The translations under genes and the position numbers were made by a program. This document shows positions 54,178 through 63,355 of a stretch of DNA of 64,000 nucleotides, one piece after another. Below the pieces are notes generated by a model. That model saw nothing but the letters and a program-made list of their open reading frames with translations, was not told where the DNA came from and searched no databases. The DNA is from Paenibacillus sp. FSL A5-0031 (GTDB taxonomy: Bacteria; Bacillota; Bacilli; Paenibacillales; Paenibacillaceae), in the NCBI RefSeq assembly GCF_001956295.1, contig NZ_MRTD01000004.1, forward strand, positions 62,001-126,000, in the 5' to 3' direction. Position 1 is the first letter of the stretch; each line of letters opens with the position of its first letter.

Positions 54178-56652
54178 TTATTTTTTTAGCGGATTTATCA
54201 TTAAATGGTTGAACAACATTGTTGAACGTTCTGACCGAATGCCTACCTTGCCATGCAAAAATGGATAAGGGTCCGTATAATCAATAACTGGAGTTGAGCC
54301 ATCCCCCAGAAATACTTTTATGTTCCCGTCTTTTGCAGCAACTCTGAACGAATAGGCTTTACCGGTTTCCAGTTCTGCGCTTTCACTAGCTACTAAATTG
54401 GAATCATAGTTCATCCGATTCAAAGTCAGCTGCGAAGAAGAAATGCCGATGTAATAGCCCATGACTGCATCCCTAACCTGAGCCGGATGGTAGGATTCAT
54501 TGGAAGCTCGAACAAAAACGCCTCCGATATCCGTTTCTGCATTCAACTGCACATCAAACGCCAGCTCATAATTGTCCCAATTGTCACTGCCCGCAAACAA
54601 CATGTCATCATCTATGCCGCTGCCGCTATAGTCATCCTCCGATTGTCCGAACAGCCCCATTCCCGTTTGGGAGGATAATGAATGGAACGGCTGCTCCTTA
54701 TCCAGCAGGTCTATAGCAAACAGCTCAAAGGAATGCACTTCCACTGGTCCAGCTTTCAGTTCAATCTTAAGCTCATGAAAACCTGACGCAATTTCGATTG
54801 TTCCGATTCGAAGCTTCGCTGTGCCTTCTACAAAGGCTGGGTCATCGGCTTTGATCTTTGTCTTCACGGCTTCGCCGCCGTCAATTGACCACGCCAAGAC
54901 AACATCCTTCTCCGGCTTTTTAAGCGTTAAGCCGATCCCGTATTTTGCATGATCCTTCACATTCAGCTTGTATTTCAACCAGTCACCGCCTTGCAGCAGG
55001 CTCACGGAATAACTGCCATCTTCCAGCTTGCGAATCGGAACTCCGTCTGCTTTCCTAAAATCACTGATCTCGGATGACTTCTGCTCCAAATAAAAGCCGC
55101 GATCAGCTTCCTTCAAATAATGAACTGCTTCAATTGCTCCAGGCACAGGCTTATAAGCTTCAAAATCACTGCTGCCGCCTGCTTCATTCGTAAAGGCTGT
55201 ATATTCATAAATGGGCTGCGACTGATTGGCGATATAGCCAATTTTTCCGCCGGTCGGCTTAGCTGTATGCTCCTCTATCTTTTTCATTCCATCGAAGAAG
55301 ACAAGAACACTTTCATCACGCTGCTCAACACGAATCGTATGCAGCTTCGAGTAATCAAATGCATTAGGAAGCAGTGCTTGTGCAAGCTGTTTCTCTGATC
55401 CATTTTGAACCGTTACATACCCAATCTCATGTTTGCCTGGCCACAGCTTGATTGCTGAATAATTAGCTTCATCTGCATAAGAGAATACAACTGCAATCGT
55501 ACTGCTATCCACTGCACTGTCCGAAAGATTCAATCGGAAGTTATATTCCGCAATAAAGGCATCTTCCGTCGAAAGTTTACTCAGCACCTTTTGTTCAGCC
55601 GCGGATGAGGATTCATCCCATTGTTGTGAAGAAATGCCGTCTGTGAGCCAGCTATATAATGAAGGCATTGCTGGCGCAGGCTGCATATGAGCATGAGATG
55701 GTCCAAAAACAACCAGCTTATCACCGTTATAGGCAAGTCGATCAATATTCAATTCACGTACTGGCGGGCCTTCAGAAGAATGTCCAATCAGATTATGATA
55801 AGTCAAATAATAAGAGTCCATATCTGGCCCAAGCACTGTTGCACTATGGCCAAGCCCTTTAAATTCATCCTTTACGCTGATGACGATCGGATTGTTTGCA
55901 GGAATCGTATAATCACCGAAAGGCCCCTCCTTGGATACTGCGTAGTTCACCCGATAACCGTTGCTAAATACGTGATTGCCCGTATACGTCATATAGTAAA
56001 GGCCATTTCTCTTCCAGATCATTGAACCTTCTGTCCAATGTCCAAGAAATGCATTAGTCGTTACGCCAACATCAATCGTTAATGGATCTGGCATTTCATG
56101 CGCGACGATGCCTTGCGTACCTGCATTCGTAAAATACCATTTCCCGTCATCGTCAATAAAAACAGAGCCATCGATAGAATTCCCGAGATTTTCGGTTTTG
56201 ACGACGAAAGGGCCCGTTGGGCTGTCGCTTTGCAGCACATAATGCCCTTGGCCTGCCGGTGATGTATATAGGTAGAAGCTGCCATTCCAGTAAAAGACCT
56301 CAGGTGCATAAGCCCCAGTCGTAATGAGATCTTCAGTAACTAGTCCTTCATATTTCCAATCTACTAAATTTTCGGAGCTCCAAGCTTTAATGCCCGGACG
56401 AAAGTCCTTTGTACTGCAATACAAATAAAACCTACCGTTGTAACGCATGATGAAAGGATCACCGATCCCGTAATCCTCCCACTCTTGCTCCAGCTTCAAC
56501 GAATTTGTATACAATTTAGCATCCTCCTTCAACAGTACGACTGCTTTTTCTTCTGGCGTGGACTTGCAGCCACTTAACATGACTACCATGCATACAACGA
56601 GGAAGGCGACAAGCTTCGTCGCCCTCATTTGTGTAAGGTTAAAATATCTCAT
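54178..56652 (-). CDS. Secreted GH43-family lipoprotein
   Basis: This 824-residue protein has lipobox LSGC (C29). The five-bladed propeller (about 55-330) shows the three acids of GH43: D65 in GIGDPFIM, D161 in SIDGSVF and E208 in TEGSMIW. Two to three beta-sandwich modules follow (about 345-490, a CBM6-like part around 510-660 and a concanavalin-like part from 680 on with GVFVRASNESYHPAQVRDAVMGYYIG). GH43 enzymes are mostly arabinanases, arabinofuranosidases or xylosidases. It is membrane-anchored outside the cell, cutting substrate for the importer 3 bases upstream. Confidence 0.88.
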   Translation of the reverse strand: MRYFNLTQMRATKLVAFLVVCMVVMLSGCKSTPEEKAVVLLKEDAKLYTNSLKLEQEWEDYGIGDPFIMRYNGRFYLYCSTKDFRPGIKAWSSENLVDWKYEGLVTEDLITTGAYAPEVFYWNGSFYLYTSPAGQGHYVLQSDSPTGPFVVKTENLGNSIDGSVFIDDDGKWYFTNAGTQGIVAHEMPDPLTIDVGVTTNAFLGHWTEGSMIWKRNGLYYMTYTGNHVFSNGYRVNYAVSKEGPFGDYTIPANNPIVISVKDEFKGLGHSATVLGPDMDSYYLTYHNLIGHSSEGPPVRELNIDRLAYNGDKLVVFGPSHAHMQPAPAMPSLYSWLTDGISSQQWDESSSAAEQKVLSKLSTEDAFIAEYNFRLNLSDSAVDSSTIAVVFSYADEANYSAIKLWPGKHEIGYVTVQNGSEKQLAQALLPNAFDYSKLHTIRVEQRDESVLVFFDGMKKIEEHTAKPTGGKIGYIANQSQPIYEYTAFTNEAGGSSDFEAYKPVPGAIEAVHYLKEADRGFYLEQKSSEISDFRKADGVPIRKLEDGSYSVSLLQGGDWLKYKLNVKDHAKYGIGLTLKKPEKDVVLAWSIDGGEAVKTKIKADDPAFVEGTAKLRIGTIEIASGFHELKIELKAGPVEVHSFELFAIDLLDKEQPFHSLSSQTGMGLFGQSEDDYSGSGIDDDMLFAGSDNWDNYELAFDVQLNAETDIGGVFVRASNESYHPAQVRDAVMGYYIGISSSQLTLNRMNYDSNLVASESAELETGKAYSFRVAAKDGNIKVFLGDGSTPVIDYTDPYPFLHGKVGIRSERSTMLFNHLMINPLKK

Positions 56653-56655
56653 GCG

Positions 56656-57492
56656 CTAACCTTTTAAGCCGCTAATCGCCATAGACTCGATAAAGTAGCG
56701 TTGGCAGAAAAAGAATACAAGAATGACTGGAACCATCGATATAATCGATGCCGCCAAGATGACCGGATAGTTAGAAGATCCCATATATTGTGATTGCATA
56801 GAAGCAATGAGAACTTGAATGGTTTGTTTCTGCGGGGAGCTTAAATAAATAAGCGGTCCCATAAAATCATTCCAAATGCCCATGAAGCTAAGCGCCGCTT
56901 GAGCTGCAATCGCAGGTTTTGCAACCGGCAGTGCAATGGTCCAGAAGGTACGGAAGAAACCGCTGCCGTCCAGCTTTGCTGCTTCCACCAACTCATTCGG
57001 CAAACCTCCCGCCAAGTATTGGCGCAGGAAGAAAATAACGACGATATTGCCAAATAACCCTGGTACGATAAGCGGCAAAAGCGTATCCGTCCAATTAATT
57101 GACGAGAAGCCAATAAACTGAGGAATCATAACGACGGAAAAAGGAATCATCATCGTGCCAAGCAACGATAGAAAAATAGCATCTTTAAACGGAAATTCAA
57201 TCTTAGCGAATGCATATGCCGCCATTGTGGAAACGAATATTCCAATGACAAGGACAAAGACGACAATAATCATGCTATTCATAAAACCGCTTAGCAACGG
57301 AGAATCATTCCAAGCCGTTACATAGTTTTTGAATGTAGCCGGGTCTGGAATCCATTTAGGCGGAATCTCAAAAACGTTGCGTTGATCTTTTAATGAAGTG
57401 GATATCGTCCAAACGAACGGCGCCAGCATAATAATAGAGCCGATACATAAAATGAATGCCACCCAAAGGTTTGTTAGTCGTTTCTGTTGCAT
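56656..57492 (-). CDS. Sugar ABC transporter permease, MalG-like
   Basis: This 278-residue protein has six helices, with the EAA loop EAAKLDGSGFFRTFWTIALPVAKP near 187-210. The N-terminus TNLWVAFILCIGSIIMLAPFVWTISTSLKD is typical. It lies 40 bases after its partner permease and 3 bases before the GH43 gene. Confidence 0.92.
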   Translation of the reverse strand: MQQKRLTNLWVAFILCIGSIIMLAPFVWTISTSLKDQRNVFEIPPKWIPDPATFKNYVTAWNDSPLLSGFMNSMIIVVFVLVIGIFVSTMAAYAFAKIEFPFKDAIFLSLLGTMMIPFSVVMIPQFIGFSSINWTDTLLPLIVPGLFGNIVVIFFLRQYLAGGLPNELVEAAKLDGSGFFRTFWTIALPVAKPAIAAQAALSFMGIWNDFMGPLIYLSSPQKQTIQVLIASMQSQYMGSSNYPVILAASIISMVPVILVFFFCQRYFIESMAISGLKG

Positions 57493-57532
57493 TTGAAATC
57501 AAACTCCCCTCGCAAACTGTAACGGTAAAAGA

Positions 57533-58426
57533 TTAATCGTTGTACACCCATTTTTTCGATAAACGGAACTGAAGGAGTGTAACGATGAAAATAATAATGC
57601 CAAGAACCCAAGCCACTGAGCTGGCATAACCCATGTTAAAATACTTGAACGCATTTTCGAAAATATAAAATACTACGGTTGCCGCACTATACTCCGGCCC
57701 TCCGTCGCCTGCCAATACGTAAATTTGGCTAAACGATTGGAACGCGCCGATAACGCCCATGACAATAACGAAAAAATGAATGTTCGTCAGCAGTGGAATG
57801 GTAATTAACCGCAATTTCTGGAATGCACTCGCGCCATCCACTTCAGCTGCCTCGTAATAGGACGACGAAATCGATTGCAGCCCGGCTAAATAAAGAACCA
57901 TCGTACCGCCAACGCCGCCCCATACTCCCATCAAAATCATGGAAGGTTTAATCCAATTTGCGTCACCTAACCAGTTAGGCCCTTCAATGCCGAACCAACT
58001 CCACATCGTTTGGTTGAGCAAACCAAAATCTTGATTCAATATCCATTGCCATAACAACGACACCGCAATAATGGGCGAAATGACTGGCAAGTAATAGATG
58101 GTCCGTAAAAACGAGATTCCTTTGAGCGGACGGTTCATCATAATAGCAAGCAAGAGTGCCACGATCATGCCAATCGGTATGCCAAGCATCATAAATACAG
58201 TGTTAAAAAGTGATTTGTACACCTTCTCATCGTGAAAAACTTCGATATAGTTGTCAAAACCTACAAACTCAGGCGGCGTAACCAAATCCCAAGACGTGAA
58301 GCTTAACCACGCTGAGTAAAGAAGCGGTGCGACTCCAAAAATGAGAAAGCCAAGCACTGGGGCCGCCACAAACAGGTAGGCCCATGCATATTCTTTGCGG
58401 ATATAACTAGGTTTACTTTTCCTCAT
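57533..58426 (-). CDS. Sugar ABC transporter permease, MalF/UgpA-like
   Basis: This 297-residue protein has ATG 58426; GAGG is 10 bases upstream, and GTG 58444 is a less likely alternative. Six helices, EAA loop EAAEVDGASAFQKLRLITIPLLT. With the MalG-like gene it forms the channel for the oligosaccharide taken up by this locus. The ATPase is again encoded elsewhere. Confidence 0.92.
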   Translation of the reverse strand: MRKSKPSYIRKEYAWAYLFVAAPVLGFLIFGVAPLLYSAWLSFTSWDLVTPPEFVGFDNYIEVFHDEKVYKSLFNTVFMMLGIPIGMIVALLLAIMMNRPLKGISFLRTIYYLPVISPIIAVSLLWQWILNQDFGLLNQTMWSWFGIEGPNWLGDANWIKPSMILMGVWGGVGGTMVLYLAGLQSISSSYYEAAEVDGASAFQKLRLITIPLLTNIHFFVIVMGVIGAFQSFSQIYVLAGDGGPEYSAATVVFYIFENAFKYFNMGYASSVAWVLGIIIFIVTLLQFRLSKKWVYND

Positions 58427-58484
58427 GCGTACACATCCTCGCACTAGCTATTCGTTATTTATGTTTATCATTCGAAACTTTAGT

Positions 58485-59861
58485 TTACTTATTTCCCTTG
58501 TCATACAGCTCTTGAAGCTTCGGCTGCAATTCCTTCGCCCAGTCCGCTGCTGTCATCTTGCCGTCCCACACTTTGCCTGCCTCTTGCCACATCGTATCGA
58601 TCCACTTCGTATCCTTCGAACCGAAATCAATTGGCGGATGACCGTAATCTTCAATAATATCAAGGAAAACTTGACGATTTGCTGGTGCTTTGTCATAAGC
58701 TACAAACTCGCCTTTTGCCATATCAATCAAGTTTGGCACCGCTTGCCCAAGCTCGTAGTTTTGCTTCTGTCCTTCTTTATCCAGCGCAAGGAATGCCGCT
58801 AAGTTAAACGCTTCTTGTGCATGCTTCGATTTGCTGGATACTGAGTATCCCATTGAGCCAACCCATGTTCCTGCTTTTCCTGTCTCCGGGTTCACCGGCC
58901 ATGCCGCGATATCCCATTCAAACGGCAAATCCCAAAATCCCGGTTGATCCCATGGTCCCATTGGGAACATGCCTACTTTGCCAGCTACAAATCGCGAGTA
59001 CGAATTCATCGCTTTCTCATCCTCCGGCGACGGCGATACATTATGCTTCAGGCGCAGGTCTGCTACCCATTGCATTGCTTTTGCGAATTCCGGTGTATCA
59101 ATCGTTACTTTGCCTGTTGTATAGTCGATGAAGTCGCCTCCGCTTGCCCATACCGCGCCTTCCAGCGTAAAGTTGGCTCCGCCATAAATGTCGACTTTGC
59201 CATCGCCATTCTCATCCTTCGTCAGCTTCTTCGCTGCATCTAACCAGTTGTCCCATGTCCATTTGCCAACCTCTGCAGGCGGCAATTCGAGCCCAGCTTC
59301 AGTAAACATCGTTTTGTTGTATGCCATTGCCCACGGACCTACGTCCTTCGGCAATCCGTACAAATCCCCTTGCCCGAGCTGCTTACCGTCAAAGCGGTAA
59401 CGATCTAGCGCTTGTTTCCATACGTTATCGGCTTGGAACAGCTCTGTCGTTTCTAGAAACGGCTGCAGGTTTTGAATCGTGCCTGCTTCGGCAAACTTAT
59501 AAAACTGCGGCCCTGATACATAAAATACGTCCGGTGTTTTGCCCGATGCAACCAGCGTAGACAGCTTCTGATTGTATTCAGCTGGCGGCACGCTTGTGTA
59601 CTCTACCTTTACGTTCGGATATTTCGTTTCGTATGATTTGATCAGCTTCGTAAATATATCTTTCTCCTGCGGACTGCCATGACCCATAAACGATATCTTC
59701 ACTTTTTCTTGCGGTGCGTTTGTTGCTGCATCGCCTTTATTCCCCGTATTTCCATTTGTAGCAGAGCTGTTGCCATTTCCACCTGATGAACAAGCCGATA
59801 GCAGCATTCCAAAGCATAATAGCATTACAAGTCCAAGCTTCGCGGATAATTTTCTATTCAT
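58485..59861 (-). CDS. Sugar-binding lipoprotein of ABC importer
   Basis: This 458-residue protein has signal and lipobox LSAC (C24), then a Gly/Asn/Ser linker and the two-lobe SBP_bac_1 fold (KISFMGHGSPQEKDIFTKLIKSYETKYPNVKVEYTSVPPAEYNQKL; FVAGKVGMFPMGPWDQPGF). First gene of the five-gene operon SBP-permease-permease-GH43-GH2. A cre-like AAGCGCTT site stands upstream of its ribosome site. Confidence 0.93.
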   Translation of the reverse strand: MNRKLSAKLGLVMLLCFGMLLSACSSGGNGNSSATNGNTGNKGDAATNAPQEKVKISFMGHGSPQEKDIFTKLIKSYETKYPNVKVEYTSVPPAEYNQKLSTLVASGKTPDVFYVSGPQFYKFAEAGTIQNLQPFLETTELFQADNVWKQALDRYRFDGKQLGQGDLYGLPKDVGPWAMAYNKTMFTEAGLELPPAEVGKWTWDNWLDAAKKLTKDENGDGKVDIYGGANFTLEGAVWASGGDFIDYTTGKVTIDTPEFAKAMQWVADLRLKHNVSPSPEDEKAMNSYSRFVAGKVGMFPMGPWDQPGFWDLPFEWDIAAWPVNPETGKAGTWVGSMGYSVSSKSKHAQEAFNLAAFLALDKEGQKQNYELGQAVPNLIDMAKGEFVAYDKAPANRQVFLDIIEDYGHPPIDFGSKDTKWIDTMWQEAGKVWDGKMTAADWAKELQPKLQELYDKGNK

Positions 59862-59884
59862 TTCGTTTGACGCCTCCCTTTTTT

Positions 59885-59898
59885 TGCAAGCGCTTCCT
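59885..59898. promoter_or_regulatory. cre-like / LacI-family site upstream of the arabinan operon
   Basis: TGCAAGCGCTTCCT is centred on AAGCGCTT and lies about 25 bases upstream of the binding-protein start. It departs from the CcpA consensus at three outer positions, so a LacI-family regulator is an alternative. Confidence 0.45.
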
Positions 59899-60131
59899 TG
59901 ATGAACTCATTCTAGATTATATTGTTATACTTTTAAATACTCTATTTAGTATAAAAAAAGAGAAATAATCTTCTTTCAACTAATGCTTCATCTTAAAAAG
60001 CAGTCTATAACCCCATCTTCTAATGAAAACTTCTGCATTTTCATTCAACTTCTATCATTCCAGCGTTTTTAAAGCACAGGATATACTAACTTTAGTATAT
60101 ATTTAAATACTAATATATTCTATAATCCGTT

Positions 60132-60145
60132 TTGAAGCGCTTACA
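60132..60145. promoter_or_regulatory. Second AAGCGCTT site, upstream of the GH93-like gene
   Basis: TTGAAGCGCTTACA shares its core with the site at 59885-59898 and lies about 25 bases before the ribosome site of the divergent enzyme gene. Paired sites at both start regions suggest joint repression of the divergent units. Confidence 0.45.
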
Positions 60146-60170
60146 AAACAATAAGAGGAGATGGTTTCAC

Positions 60171-62216
60171 ATGTTTGTCCAAAGCAAGGTTAGAATAACC
60201 GCTTTATGGATTGGCTTGCTTCTTATAATCAGTATTCTGCTCCCTGGTTTTCAAGCTTTTGCAGCTCCTGGATTAGCTTGGCCCTCAAATACCGCAACCG
60301 TATTCACCCCTCAAAATGGCGGAGTATGGTATCCACGGCTGCTAAAGCTGAATAATAACGATATTTTAGCCTCTTTCGATACGAATGCAGGCGGGGGAAA
60401 TACAAGAGTCATGCTTTCTCGCAGCACGGACGGCGGTCATACCTGGTCTCCTGCCATACAAGCTGCAGCTGATTCCAGCGGTAATGTAGGTAATGGCCAA
60501 ATGCTTCAGTTGCCGAATGGCGAGATTTGGCTATCGTACCGCCTTGTTGTGCAATCGGGTTCGATTTATAACACTTACCTAAAAACCAAAAAAAGTACCG
60601 ATGGCGGCAGCACCTGGTCAGATTTAACGAACGGCCAAATCGGATCTGCCACAGCAAACTCGTTCAAAGGATTATGGGAGCCGCATCTACAAATGCTTGG
60701 CAATACAATAGCTGTATATTATGCGGATGATAGTCCTGCCACTGTAGGCAATACAGGCCTTCAGAAGCTTATTATGAAAACATGGACCGGTAACGGCTGG
60801 AGCGGCGAAATAATTGTCAGCGACGGCGTTGCCGCAGGCTCTAGAGATGGAATGCCAGTTATTACCCAAATGGCTAATGGCCAATACCTCCTAGTGTTCG
60901 AAGCGACCGACGTCGCAGGTCATCCTTTTGTTATAAAATATAAAATATCGTCGGATGGTTATAACTGGAACGTTCCTCGTCAAACCCTTTATGTCCCTTC
61001 CAAAGCCGGAAAAAAAGCTGGTGCGCCTTTTGTTGTTAAGCTTGGAGATGGCCGCTTGCTTGCTTCTTTTCAAACGGACAATGACAGTACGAATACCGGC
61101 GACGCATTCTCCTCCATGTACACGATGATTAGCGCAGACAATGGTGCAACTTGGCAATATCGGACTAATATTTTCCCAGTAAGCGACTCGACCAGCTCCA
61201 ATTGGAATGCCTTGCTGCCCATAGATTCTACTCACGTCCTTGCAGCGACGAGTGCAGACTATCCAAGCAGCGGAGTGTATATTCGATTTGGTCATGCAGT
61301 TACACCATCGAACACAAATCTAGTAACAAATTGGAGCTTTGAAACGGCAAATGTAAGCGGCTGGACGACATTTGGCGATGATTTCCCCGCTCGAATTAAA
61401 GTACATGGCACAAACGATGGTGTCGGTGTACCCGCCGCCCAAGGCAATTATTTTATCGGACTAGCCGGAACGAGCGGACCTGCATCGGCTTATGTTGGCC
61501 AAACGATTAGCGGGCTTGATAATGGCAGCTATACGCTGCGTGCGTATATGCGGAGCAGCGGCGGGCAGAATTCTTGTGTAATGGAAGTAAAAGATTTTGG
61601 CGGAACGTCGCGGCAAACCAATTGCCCCGTAACCACAGCTTGGACGCCGGTTACCCTCTCGAACATCGCAGTTGTAAACGGGCAGGCAACCATTGGCTTT
61701 TTCACATCAAACAGCCAAACGAGCCAATGGGTCGATATTGACCGGGTTGAGTTTACTCGCAACGATGTCTACAATGGTGTCGTTTCAGGCGGTGTATACA
61801 AGCTTATCAATACAAATAGCGGCAAAGCGCTTGAGGTGGATGCTTGGGGAACAACGAATGGCTCCAATGTGCAAATTTGGACGGAGGGTGCGAATCAGGC
61901 AAATCAGCTCTGGCAGATTACGCATGTCGGGGGCGGAGCATACAAGCTCATTAACACGAACAGCGGCAAAGCGCTTGATGTCAGCGGGGCAGGAACAGCA
62001 AACGGCACCAATGTTCAAATCTGGGATTACGCGAACTCAGATAACCTGCATTGGAAGATCATCGACACAGGGAGCGGTTATTTCAAGCTTATCCACTCAC
62101 TCAGCAATAGAGCGCTGGATGTCGCTGCTTCTGGCACAGCCAACGGATCAAACGTTCAAATCTGGGATGATCTCGGAAACGGCGCCCAAAGATGGAAGCT
62201 TGTTCGCGTTAGCTGA
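60171..62216 (+). CDS. Secreted six-bladed propeller glycosidase (GH93/sialidase fold) with ricin-type lectin
   Basis: This 681-residue protein starts at ATG 60171, with AGAGGAG 10 bases upstream. Signal peptide ends at AFA. Residues about 30-385 form a BNR/Asp-box propeller (SRSTDGGHTWS, KKSTDGGSTWSD, SADNGATWQY) with GLWEPHLQMLG and YYADDS near 170-190, the type of motif found in GH93 exo-arabinanases. A galactose-binding-like module follows (about 390-530). From 540 on there is a ricin beta-trefoil with three clear repeats (GKALEVDAWGTTNGSNVQIW, GKALDVSGAGTANGTNVQIW, NRALDVAASGTANGSNVQIW). Given the GH43 neighbour, exo-action on arabinan is likelier than sialidase action, but not proven. 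Confidence 0.82.
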   Translation: MFVQSKVRITALWIGLLLIISILLPGFQAFAAPGLAWPSNTATVFTPQNGGVWYPRLLKLNNNDILASFDTNAGGGNTRVMLSRSTDGGHTWSPAIQAAADSSGNVGNGQMLQLPNGEIWLSYRLVVQSGSIYNTYLKTKKSTDGGSTWSDLTNGQIGSATANSFKGLWEPHLQMLGNTIAVYYADDSPATVGNTGLQKLIMKTWTGNGWSGEIIVSDGVAAGSRDGMPVITQMANGQYLLVFEATDVAGHPFVIKYKISSDGYNWNVPRQTLYVPSKAGKKAGAPFVVKLGDGRLLASFQTDNDSTNTGDAFSSMYTMISADNGATWQYRTNIFPVSDSTSSNWNALLPIDSTHVLAATSADYPSSGVYIRFGHAVTPSNTNLVTNWSFETANVSGWTTFGDDFPARIKVHGTNDGVGVPAAQGNYFIGLAGTSGPASAYVGQTISGLDNGSYTLRAYMRSSGGQNSCVMEVKDFGGTSRQTNCPVTTAWTPVTLSNIAVVNGQATIGFFTSNSQTSQWVDIDRVEFTRNDVYNGVVSGGVYKLINTNSGKALEVDAWGTTNGSNVQIWTEGANQANQLWQITHVGGGAYKLINTNSGKALDVSGAGTANGTNVQIWDYANSDNLHWKIIDTGSGYFKLIHSLSNRALDVAASGTANGSNVQIWDDLGNGAQRWKLVRVS

Positions 62217-62444
62217 TGAGGCAACCCCTGTTTGTTTTATTAGCATAAAAAAGAATTCAATACATGGGTTGGTTGGCCTAGAAGGTAAAAAGCTTATCGG
62301 ACATTTCATCACCGTATTAACACATCGTTTCTTTTGTGCTCTTTCCGGCAACAACTAGTCTAAAATAGGTCACCTTTCTATCCACGAAGCGTTTGGAAGT
62401 GGAGTCCTATCTAATTGTGTAATATGAAGGATTGCATAAAAAGT

Positions 62445-62517
62445 AAGCCATGAAGTAAATACTCATCTCGCAAAAGCTGCCTAAACCATTCTAGAGAGGA
62501 GTATTTATTCATGGCTT
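62445..62517. repeat. Inverted repeat with 19-20 bp arms
   Basis: Arms AAGCCATGAAGTAAATACTC (62445-62464) and GAGTATTTATTCATGGCTT (62499-62517) match except for one extra base and surround 34 bases. No coding sequence inside. Downstream a GTTACACTAAGTTTAG stretch resembles an insertion-sequence end. Could be a MITE or an excised element scar. Confidence 0.55.
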
Positions 62518-62650
62518 CATTTCAGGTTACACTAAGTTTAGGTCACCAATGATGCATCCCAGAGCTGTTTATCGAAGAGTCTCGGGACGTAGGCGTAACA
62601 GTTATAGATGGGGTTTCACACATAAGCATGGACTTCGCACCTTTTTAAAA

Positions 62651-63175
62651 ATTGATCTAGAAAATAGCCTTATTTTCGCTCATCACCCACGATAACGCTC
62701 AATATGAGCCAATTCAGCAAAAATAAGACTAAAATATAGTCTTATTTTTATCAAACGTACCCTTCTCACCAAAATAGAGCTAGAAAATAGTCTTATTTTC
62801 GCTCTTCACCTTCGATCTAGCACGTTAGGAGCCTATTCAGCAAATATAAGGCTAAAATATAGTCCTATTTTCATCAAACATTCCCTTTTTACCAAAATAG
62901 ATCTAGAAAATAGTCTTATTTTCTCTCATCACCCACGAAGAAGCTCAATAGGAGCCAATTCAGCAAATATAAGGCTAAAATATAGTCCTATTTCATCAAA
63001 CATTCCCTTTTTACCAAAATAGATCTAGAAAATAGTCTTATTTTCTCTCATCACCCTCGATGATGCTCAATAGGAGTCAATCCAGCAAAAATAAGACTAA
63101 AATATAGTCCTGTTTTCATCAAACGTGCCCTTCTCACCAAAATAGAGCTAGAAAATAGGCTTATTTCAGCTCCTC
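62651..63175. repeat. Tandem array, 4.3 copies of a ~123-bp unit
   Basis: The marker GA(T/G)CTAGAAAATAG recurs at 62654, 62777, 62900, 63022 and 63145, i.e. every 122-123 bases. Each unit also has a fixed CATCACC segment, an A+T-rich AAGACTAAAATATAGTCTTATTTT-like hairpin of up to 13 bp, and a TCAAACNTNCCCTT segment. Copies differ by scattered substitutions and occasional indels. No open frame crosses it. Confidence 0.9.
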
Positions 63176-63211
63176 TTAGTCAAGTAAAATCACTGCTTTA
63201 AATAAAGCAAT

Positions 63212-63257
63212 GGCAGTCTCAAAAGCAGATAAACTGCTTTTGAGACTGCCTCTTTTT
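63212..63257 (+). terminator. Strong intrinsic terminator
   Basis: A perfect 17-bp stem (63212-63228 with 63234-63250, five-base loop) is followed by TCTTTTTG. The T run suits plus-strand transcripts, but no plus-strand gene ends nearby; it may stop readthrough from the repeat array or serve the SDR gene in reverse. Confidence 0.75.
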
Positions 63258-63355
63258 GTTAAACAAATATACTCCATACGGCGCTGGCTCACTACGAGAT
63301 CTGCTCCAACTCCTCCGCCCTATGCCATTACACTCGCTCTACATCGCCCGTCAAA

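Noticed and set aside
60171-61310. Bacterial sialidase (GH33)
   Set aside because: Asp-boxes fit any BNR propeller; I cannot place the Arg triad, and WEP plus the GH43 neighbour fit GH93 better. Kept as an alternative only.
61693-62358. 221-residue plus-strand frame over the ricin domain
   Set aside because: Alternative frame of the internally repeated lectin sequence; the repeats explain its length.
62651-63175. CRISPR array
   Set aside because: Units are about 123 bp and similar throughout, with no unique spacers and no cas genes nearby.
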